From contig JARJMV020000055.1 of NCBI GenBank assembly GCA_029335935.2, positions 1 to 11,323 on the forward strand: DNA of 11,323 bases, read 5' to 3'. The notes beneath the pieces are model-generated. The model was not told where the DNA came from. It saw nothing but the letters and a program-made list of their open reading frames with translations, and did no database searches. The position numbers and the translations under genes were made by a program. Each line of letters opens with the position of its first letter. Position 1 is the stretch's first letter. The DNA is from a bacterium (GTDB lineage Bacteria > Armatimonadota > Fimbriimonadia > Fimbriimonadales > GBS-DC). Shown here piece by piece: positions 6,946 through 11,323 of the stretch.

Positions 6946-9015
6946 TTACGGCTTCTTCTCTTCCAGCGCCAGTTCCACCAGCTCGCTCTCCTTGCCGCCT
7001 GTGCCGACGGTGGACACGGCGAAGCGGTTCGCGTTGGAGAACCAGTAGAGGTCTTTGTGGTAGTGCTGGCGCAGGTCGATGATGATACTGCGCGTGTCGG
7101 GTTCCACCGTGGCGACAGGGAACCACGGGCGGTCGTTCAACCCATCGCTGGAGACGCGCCGATAGACGCGATAGGCGACGATGATATCGTCGTAATGCTG
7201 GTCGCGTTCAAGAGCGGGCGCTTCCCACGACAGGCGCACTTGGTGTTCGTCGAGGCGCTCCACCTTCAGCTGGCGCGGCGCTGGGGGCGAGTCGGGCGAG
7301 CCGTAGGGCGTGCGCAGCGTGATAGTGAACCGCTCACGATGCCCGCGCAGGTAGGCTATCAGGAAATCGGTAATCTCCAGCCAGTAGTAGCACGGGCGGT
7401 CGTGCTTGGTGACGCGCACGAGCATCAGCCCACGCTGCCCCACCACATTCACATTCCCAAACGGGTTCGGACGCCGATGATAGCCGTTCAGCGTGCGCAC
7501 CTCCTGCACAGGGCGGTTCGGTAAGCGCAGCAGCCCAAACGCATCGGTCGCGCCCACAATCACAGGGTCGCTGGAGACGGGATGTCCGAAGTTGCCGTCC
7601 TCGACGACGGCGTAGAAAGCCACGCCCTGCTGTTGCTGCGGCGGCACGCTTGTATCGACCACCACGCCACGCTGGAAGATTTCCACCTTAGCGTCCGCGA
7701 CAGGCTGACCGTTCACATCCACAATCTGCAAAAAGTTCTCTTCTGGCAGCGCGAAGTAGTAGTCGCCGAAGTGTCCGCGCGGCTTGTTCCAAGTCTGGTT
7801 CAAGTAGCCTGCGCAGACCTCCGACCACAGGTGCGGTCCGTGCCAGTGCATCATGGTCTTGTAGCCGCGATAGTAGTGGGTCAGCATATCGCCGTTGTCG
7901 GGCATGCGGTGGTTCTCGTGTCCGTGATAGTCCAGCGCGTAGAGGTCGGTCAGCCCCAGTTGGTGTCCCAGCTCATGGGGCAGCGACCATTCGGTGTTAT
8001 TGCGCCACTGCGGTTCGGGCGCTTTCCAGTTGCGGTTGCGGTCTTCGTCGCTCTGGAATATCCAGCCGCCCTGATCGTAGGCGATACCGTCGGCAGAGAA
8101 GCGGTTGCGCACTGCCGCGTCGATATCCTCCGCGTAGATGATGCGGTCCAAGCGAACGCGCGCCTTAATGCCGTCAGGCGCCGATGGGTAGACGCTCTGC
8201 TCGAAGAGCAAGTTCATGATGTCCAGATGCCAGCGGTAGTAGTCTTCCCACGCGAAAGTGCCGTAGGCGTTGCGGAAAGTGTTCCACACGCGCACCCGTT
8301 CAGGATGCACGATGTAGAAGAACGCGAACCCCCACAAGGGGTCGGTGATTTGGTTATTAATGGCAGCAATCTCAGGCTGATTGGTCACGATTCGGAAGGT
8401 CGCGTGGTGGAACCCCTCTTGCCACTGCCAGCGGGTCTGCACTTGGACGCGCTCTTGGGGCTTGAGGCGTTTAGATACGCGCCCACGCGCAATCTCCTTG
8501 TCATCGATGAGCCACACATACTCAAACGGCGCGGCGTCTTTGAACCCCACATTTTTGATGTGCGCGGTCAGAGTGATGGTTTCGCCGGGCGTGTAGTTGA
8601 ACTTCAAACCTTGAACAACCGCTTCAGGCTCCATATAGGCGCGCTCGCCCAAATCGGGCAGTACGCCCCCGACAATCTTCGGGCGTCCGTAGGCGTCGTA
8701 GTCCAGTCGTCCGTGTAGCCCTGCCAGTTTCGGGTTCAGTTCGATATGCGTAACGGTCAGGTCGGGCAGGTTCGGCGGGGCGTCCCAAGCGGCGTCGCGC
8801 TCGATTTGGAACTCTTTCACGAGCCGACGCGGGTAGATTTTCCAGCGGTCTGTGCCGACATCCTCCAGCCGTTCCCACACAATGAGCCGCACGCCTTCGT
8901 CACGAATGTAGCAGTTCTCGATAACAGTGCCGTCATTCAGTGTGAGTCGGTCGGCGTTTGCTAACGCAAGTAGCAACACCGACGCCACGCTCCACAACAA
9001 ATCGCGCCTTCGCAT
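6946..9015 (-). CDS. Secreted multidomain zinc metalloprotease, M6-like, with CARDB and fibronectin III domains
   Basis: A 689-residue exported protein. Residues 1-21 look like a signal peptide (RRR then a hydrophobic run ending ANA). Residues 22-72 resemble a small SH3-like module (LTLNDGTVIENCYI...). Residues about 134-225 look like a CARDB adhesion domain (TPGETITLTAHIKNVGF, WLIDDKEI). The catalytic motif HELGHQLGLTD is at 347-357: His347 and His351 as zinc ligands, Glu348 as catalytic base, and Asp357 as the likely third ligand, as in M6 immune-inhibitor-A-type peptidases (HExxHxxGxxD). KTMMHW near 386-391 may be the Met-turn. Residues 428-500 resemble a carboxypeptidase-regulatory-like fold, and about 578-689 a fibronectin type III domain (VRLSWEAP, AYRVYRRV). 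The ATG at 9013-9015 is chosen because it starts the signal peptide; the open frame extends further upstream but shows no protein-like signal. Substrate is unknown. The gene converges on mutS. Confidence 0.8.
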   Translation of the reverse strand: MRRRDLLWSVASVLLLALANADRLTLNDGTVIENCYIRDEGVRLIVWERLEDVGTDRWKIYPRRLVKEFQIERDAAWDAPPNLPDLTVTHIELNPKLAGLHGRLDYDAYGRPKIVGGVLPDLGERAYMEPEAVVQGLKFNYTPGETITLTAHIKNVGFKDAAPFEYVWLIDDKEIARGRVSKRLKPQERVQVQTRWQWQEGFHHATFRIVTNQPEIAAINNQITDPLWGFAFFYIVHPERVRVWNTFRNAYGTFAWEDYYRWHLDIMNLLFEQSVYPSAPDGIKARVRLDRIIYAEDIDAAVRNRFSADGIAYDQGGWIFQSDEDRNRNWKAPEPQWRNNTEWSLPHELGHQLGLTDLYALDYHGHENHRMPDNGDMLTHYYRGYKTMMHWHGPHLWSEVCAGYLNQTWNKPRGHFGDYYFALPEENFLQIVDVNGQPVADAKVEIFQRGVVVDTSVPPQQQQGVAFYAVVEDGNFGHPVSSDPVIVGATDAFGLLRLPNRPVQEVRTLNGYHRRPNPFGNVNVVGQRGLMLVRVTKHDRPCYYWLEITDFLIAYLRGHRERFTITLRTPYGSPDSPPAPRQLKVERLDEHQVRLSWEAPALERDQHYDDIIVAYRVYRRVSSDGLNDRPWFPVATVEPDTRSIIIDLRQHYHKDLYWFSNANRFAVSTVGTGGKESELVELALEEKKP

Positions 9016-9080
9016 AGTAAGTACCGATTCAACACGCCGTATGCTCTTCCTGCTGCTACTCCATCCTGAGCAGCACGCGA

Positions 9081-9103
9081 TGAGCGACTGGTCGCGCCGC
9101 TCA
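9081..9103. repeat. Nested inverted repeats in the metalloprotease leader region
   Basis: TGAGCG (9081-9086) pairs with CGCTCA (9098-9103) across 11 bases. Inside it GCGAC (9084-9088) can alternatively pair with GTCGC (9091-9095) across 2 bases. The two pairings are mutually exclusive. They could be an operator or alternative RNA hairpins, but 5-6 bp arms in GC-rich DNA may be chance. Confidence 0.35.
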
Positions 9104-9154
9104 CCGACACCGACCTCAACTGGCGTTCTAACCGCTACGAGCGGGGACTTGCGG

Positions 9155-9160
9155 TATACT
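9155..9160 (+). promoter_or_regulatory. -10 box TATACT of the TPM-LemA operon
   Basis: TATACT matches the -10 consensus at five of six positions and ends 11 bases before the ATG at 9172. That would give a leader of about 5 bases. There is no Shine-Dalgarno sequence and no recognisable -35. The box lies within a 5-bp inverted repeat, TGCGG (9150-9154) and CCGCA (9166-9170). An in-frame TTG at 9160 would overlap the box, which argues for the ATG as start. Confidence 0.6.
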
Positions 9161-9171
9161 TGTTTCCGCAG

Positions 9172-10308
9172 ATGAGGGCGCGGCTGGGGGTCATTCTGTG
9201 GGCGGTTGTGTGCGCGACATGGCAGCCTGTGGGGGCGCAGCCGTTGGAGCGCATTCCCCACCCACGCCAGACCGATGGCAGCTGGGTGGTGGACGCCGCA
9301 GGCGTTCTCGACGCTGCGCAACGCGCCCGCCTAAACCGCCAGATCGATGATTTAGAGCGCGATACAGGCGCAGAGATTGCCGTCGTGATCCTACGCCGCA
9401 CGGTAGACGCCACGCCCAAAGAGTATGCGACTGAGCTGCTCAACCGCTGGGGCGTGGGCAAGCGCGACGCCGACAACGGCGCACTGATGCTGGTCGCCCT
9501 CGAAGAGCGTCGTATCGAGATAGAGGTCGGCTACGGTTTAGAGCCAATCCTGACTGACGCCGCCGTAGGCGAAATCCTCGACCGCGAGGTGGTACCGCGT
9601 TTCCGAGCGGGCAACATCGCCGACGGGATTCGCGCAGGGGTGCAAGCGTTGGCGGAGCGTGTCCGCGCGGCGCAGACAGGCGGCGTGTATGAGCCAACGC
9701 CCGCCCCCACAGCCGAACCCACGCACGCTCCCGCGCCGATGATTGCACTGCTCGTGTTGGGCGGCGGCGTAATCGTGCTGTTGGTATTCGCGCTGCGCGA
9801 GCGACCGCCCAAGTGCCCCATCTGTCAACAGCCGATGCGCCTGCTGGATGAGCAAGCCGACGACGCCTACCTCGACGAACTGCAACGCACGGAAGAGCAG
9901 CTGGGCAGTGTGAACTACCTCGTGTGGCGTTGCGAGCCGTGCGAAACGCTGGAGATTCTCCCCAAAGTCGCCCTGTTTAACAACTACTCGGAATGTCCCC
10001 ACTGCGGCGGCTACACCGTGCGCGAGACCGCCCGCATAGTGCGTCAACCAACCTATCGGCGCAGCGGATTGGAAATTATCGCCTACGCCTGCCAGAACCC
10101 ACACTGCGGCTATCGTCGGGAGCGTCAGCGCAAGCTCCCGCGCCTTAGCTCCGCTCATACAGGCTGGGGGTATCCAGTACGCTTCCCACGACACGGCGAC
10201 GGTCGGTCAGTCGGGGGTGGGTTCGGCGGCGGTTCGGGCAGCTGGTCGTCGGGCGGCGGATTCGGCGGCGGCAGCTCAGGCGGCGGCGGCGCAGGAAGGA
10301 GCTGGTGA
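9172..10308 (+). CDS. TPM-domain (YgcG-type) membrane protein with zinc ribbons and Gly-rich tail
   Basis: A 378-residue membrane protein. Residues 1-23 look like a signal peptide (VILWAVVCA...GAQ). The TPM domain spans about 38-165, with WVVDAAGVL (38-46), DNGALMLVALEERRIEIEVGYG (101-122) and the GNIADGIRAG end. A Pro/Thr-rich linker (173-189) leads to a transmembrane helix at about 190-207, followed by RERPPK, which suggests that the TPM domain is outside and the rest inside. The inside part has four cysteine pairs, C215/C218, C254/C257, C275/C278 and C307/C312, enough for two zinc ribbons, then a Gly/Ser tail with GGGFGGGS twice. A Gly-rich tail ending in a Ser-Trp is common in YgcG proteins, but zinc ribbons before it are not the simple form. 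The molecular function of the family is not settled. It forms an operon with the LemA gene 6 bases downstream. Confidence 0.85.
   Translation: MRARLGVILWAVVCATWQPVGAQPLERIPHPRQTDGSWVVDAAGVLDAAQRARLNRQIDDLERDTGAEIAVVILRRTVDATPKEYATELLNRWGVGKRDADNGALMLVALEERRIEIEVGYGLEPILTDAAVGEILDREVVPRFRAGNIADGIRAGVQALAERVRAAQTGGVYEPTPAPTAEPTHAPAPMIALLVLGGGVIVLLVFALRERPPKCPICQQPMRLLDEQADDAYLDELQRTEEQLGSVNYLVWRCEPCETLEILPKVALFNNYSECPHCGGYTVRETARIVRQPTYRRSGLEIIAYACQNPHCGYRRERQRKLPRLSSAHTGWGYPVRFPRHGDGRSVGGGFGGGSGSWSSGGGFGGGSSGGGGAGRSW
10213..10275 (+). repeat. Gly-rich coding repeat in the TPM protein tail
   Basis: Two copies encoding GGGFGGGS (10213-10236 and 10252-10275) are separated by five codons. Such low-complexity tails are common in this protein family, but the nucleotide repeat could expand or contract by slippage. 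Confidence 0.6.
10296..10301 (+). promoter_or_regulatory. Shine-Dalgarno AAGGAG of the LemA gene
   Basis: AAGGAG lies inside the last codons of the TPM gene, 13 bases before the ATG at 10315. The spacing is somewhat long. Together with the 6-base gap between genes it indicates an operon in which the second gene uses an ordinary or coupled ribosome site, unlike the first. Confidence 0.5.
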
Positions 10309-10314
10309 ACCCTC

Positions 10315-10971
10315 ATGCAGGAGAAGAAACTCACACCCCAACAAGCGCAGGAAGTTATCCGCGAGGCGGTGCGCCTGCAGCAAGCACACGACGAGAAGAT
10401 CGACGCACAGACGCTGGAGACCAGCGCCGCGGAGATCGGCGTTGACCCACAGCACCTGCGCGAAGCCCTGCGCCGTATCGAACAGGAGCAGGTGCGCCGC
10501 GCCCAACGGCGTAAAACCTTCGTAATCGCGCTCGCCGTCGTCGCCGCGCTGCTAATAATCAACCTACTTGCCAGTCAGCGTGCCCTGAACGCCGCGTGGG
10601 CGGAAGTGAACCTCCGACGCGCCCAACTCCAGAATGTGCAGCAACGCCAAGCGAACCTACTCCCCCGTCTGGAGCAGTTGACGCAGCAGGCGAACGCTCA
10701 GCAGCGCGAGCGGCTCCAACTCCTGATCGATGCAATACGCAACAATCCCGACGCCGTGCAAATACTGGCGGCGCAACTCGCGAGTGACCCCTCGCTACGC
10801 AACGACTGGCTCATCGTGCGCCTGATGGACGAAATCGCTGGCAGCGAGAACCGCATCGCTATCGAGCGTAAACGCTATGCGGAAGCGGTCGCCCGCTACG
10901 AGCAGACCGCAAACCGATTCCCTGTCAATCTCGCCCGACCGCTCTTGGGGTATCCCCGACAGGTTAACTAA
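10315..10971 (+). CDS. LemA-family membrane protein with extra N-terminal helical domain
   Basis: A 218-residue protein of the LemA family, whose biochemical role is unknown. The LemA signature is at the C-terminus, SENRIAIERKRYAEAVARYE (177-196) followed by TANRFPVNLARPLLGYP, and the domain starts at NAAWAEVNLRRAQLQNVQQR (92-111). A single transmembrane helix lies at about 69-86, preceded by RRAQRRK, so the four-helix LemA domain should be outside. Usual LemA proteins begin almost directly with the membrane helix. Here about 65 residues precede it (LTPQQAQEVIREA...IGVDPQHLREALRRIEQEQ), an all-helical charged segment predicted to be cytoplasmic. LemA and TPM genes are recurrent neighbours in bacteria, which supports both calls. 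The central LemA region (125-165) is Gln-rich and poorly conserved. TAA is at 10969-10971, directly ahead of a strong hairpin. Confidence 0.82.
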   Translation: MQEKKLTPQQAQEVIREAVRLQQAHDEKIDAQTLETSAAEIGVDPQHLREALRRIEQEQVRRAQRRKTFVIALAVVAALLIINLLASQRALNAAWAEVNLRRAQLQNVQQRQANLLPRLEQLTQQANAQQRERLQLLIDAIRNNPDAVQILAAQLASDPSLRNDWLIVRLMDEIAGSENRIAIERKRYAEAVARYEQTANRFPVNLARPLLGYPRQVN

Positions 10972-10975
10972 TAAA

Positions 10976-11002
10976 CAGGGCGGAGGGTTTGCCTCCGCCC
11001 TG
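10976..11002 (+). terminator. GC-rich hairpin, probable terminator of the TPM-LemA operon
   Basis: CAGGGCGGAGG (10976-10986) pairs perfectly with CCTCCGCCCTG (10992-11002) around a GTTTG loop, 4 bases after the LemA stop codon. The stem is very strong. The bases that follow (CTGTTGCCCCTTTC) hold no true T-run, so it is either a weak intrinsic terminator or an mRNA-end-protecting hairpin. Confidence 0.6.
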
Positions 11003-11155
11003 CTGTTGCCCCTTTCAAAAGTCGCTGACTCCCCAACGACATCAAGTCTCAACGCTCACTCACTTCCTTTCAAAAACACTCAGCGATGCATGTAGCAACT
11101 TTTGTGCCAAACTGTCGCACGCAACACGCCTATCCAAATTCTCTGCCCCAGTTCC
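11003..11155. other. G-poor intergenic stretch with short repeats
   Basis: No open frame with protein-like content is seen. The plus strand is strikingly poor in G (by hand about 14% G against 35% C). CCTTTCAAAA occurs at 11011-11020 and again at 11066-11075. TCGCTGA (11022-11028) has an inverted copy TCAGCGA (11080-11086), so a long-range stem is possible. No known riboswitch or RNA family is recognised. Confidence 0.45.
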
Positions 11156-11173
11156 GATAATTCCGCTGGAGGT
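11156..11173 (+). promoter_or_regulatory. Possible -10 box GATAAT and ribosome site GGAGGT of the TPR-like gene
   Basis: GATAAT (11156-11161) matches the -10 consensus at five of six positions. GGAGGT (11168-11173) lies 9 bases before the ATG at 11183, a strong Shine-Dalgarno sequence that decides the start. Initiation at the usual distance from GATAAT would begin right at the GGAGGT. Confidence 0.5.
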
Positions 11174-11182
11174 AAGCAAACA

Positions 11183-11323
11183 ATGGCATCGCTACAGCGA
11201 TTTATGGGCTTGGGCAAACACCCTGCCTACGACAGCGCAATCGCCTCTTTCGACGCCGAGCAGTACTCGGACGCCATTCCGCTGTTCGAGATGGCGCTCC
11301 AACAGTCTGACGACGCCACCGTG
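11183..11323 (+). CDS. N-terminus of a probable tetratricopeptide-repeat protein (3' end outside window)
   Basis: Forty-seven codons are visible, open to the window edge, starting MASLQRFMGLGKHPAY. Residues about 17-43 (YDSAIASFDAEQYSDAIPLFEMALQQ, split here by its pattern: small residue, then Y..AI..FE.AL) match the spacing of a TPR helix pair, a protein-interaction scaffold. There is no signal peptide or membrane helix at the start. The GGAGGT ribosome site 9 bases upstream supports the ATG. Function cannot be said from this fragment. It lies on the same strand as the TPM-LemA operon but behind its hairpin, so it is probably a separate transcript. Confidence 0.65.
   Translation, partial: MASLQRFMGLGKHPAYDSAIASFDAEQYSDAIPLFEMALQQSDDATV

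Larger units (their letters stand above)
9016..9171. promoter_or_regulatory. Divergent intergenic region between metalloprotease and TPM genes
   Basis: This 156-base stretch separates two divergent starts. On the plus side it ends with a TATACT box near the TPM gene. For the minus-strand metalloprotease gene I see no convincing -10 box or ribosome site next to its ATG. A weak TATACC on the minus strand overlaps the same GTATAC palindrome and would give a leader of about 130 bases. Nested inverted repeats lie at 9081-9103. No convincing coding signal is present. Confidence 0.5.

Noticed and set aside
6416..7126. 236-codon minus-strand open frame across the end of mutS
   Set aside because: Spans two real genes and shows no family signature; a GC-rich shadow.
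7582..8718. 378-codon plus-strand open frame antisense to the metalloprotease gene
   Set aside because: Val/His/Arg-rich composition typical of a complementary-strand shadow; the opposite strand has a coherent signal peptide and catalytic motif.
9013..9015. Twin-arginine export signal on the metalloprotease (RRRDLL)
   Set aside because: The residue before the Arg pair and the lack of the usual Phe/Leu-Lys pattern do not fit well; a general secretory signal peptide is the simpler reading.
9160..9171. TTG start four codons before the TPM gene ATG
   Set aside because: The TTG overlaps the last base of the TATACT box and would add four residues before a good signal peptide that already starts at the ATG.
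9016..9321. Upstream extension of the metalloprotease frame
   Set aside because: It runs through the intergenic region and into the opposite TPM gene, and would bury the signal peptide.
11003..11182. Possible riboswitch or structured RNA before the TPR-like gene
   Set aside because: Only short, distant pairings are found and no known aptamer core is recognised; kept as an unexplained region rather than an RNA call.
1..11323. Mobile elements, CRISPR array, tRNA or rRNA genes
   Set aside because: No transposase, integrase, terminal repeats, evenly spaced repeats or cloverleaf-like sequence were seen on either strand by reading.

Overview
The window is an ordinary-looking chromosomal stretch of a GC-rich bacterium (by eye about 60% G+C), with no tRNA, rRNA, insertion sequence, phage gene or CRISPR array that I can see. 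Housekeeping genes (pdxH, scpB, folD, mutS) sit beside a soluble globin-coupled chemotaxis receptor, a secreted M6-like metalloprotease and a TPM/LemA envelope gene pair. The organism cannot be named from this alone. Several start codons lie almost directly downstream of a -10 box, the TPM protein carries zinc ribbons, and the LemA protein has an extra N-terminal domain. That mix recalls poorly characterised groups such as Armatimonadota, but this is a low-confidence guess. The chemotaxis receptor implies a motile, oxygen- or gas-sensing cell.

Layout. Bases 1-426 (+) hold the C-terminal two thirds of pyridoxamine 5'-phosphate oxidase. Converging on it is a minus-strand block from 4253 down to 464: folD, a class I SAM methyltransferase, scpB, and a HemAT-like methyl-accepting protein. 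folD and the methyltransferase are 2 bases apart and clearly coupled; scpB follows after 41 bases; the receptor follows after 72 bases and may have its own promoter. A 44-base gap separates folD from the divergent mutS (4298-6934, +). This gap contains a perfect 10-bp inverted repeat that places one consensus TATAAT box in front of each gene, 7 and 9 bases from the two start codons. mutS converges on a secreted multidomain metalloprotease (6946-9015, -) with only 11 bases between the stops.

From 9172 the plus strand carries a two-gene operon: a TPM (YgcG-type) membrane protein with two cytoplasmic zinc ribbons and a Gly-rich tail, then a LemA-family membrane protein. A strong GC-rich hairpin follows. 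After a roughly 180-base G-poor gap with short repeats, a TPR-like gene begins at 11183 and runs off the window.

How the genes relate. FolD makes and interconverts one-carbon folates, and MutS repairs replication mismatches. Their shared promoter palindrome would let one regulator, or polymerase competition, link the two. TPM and LemA proteins are recurrent genomic partners at the cell envelope; here the pair has unusual extra domains. The most interesting signals are the symmetric folD/mutS promoter, the wider pattern of -10 boxes abutting start codons, and the domain architecture of the TPM/LemA pair.
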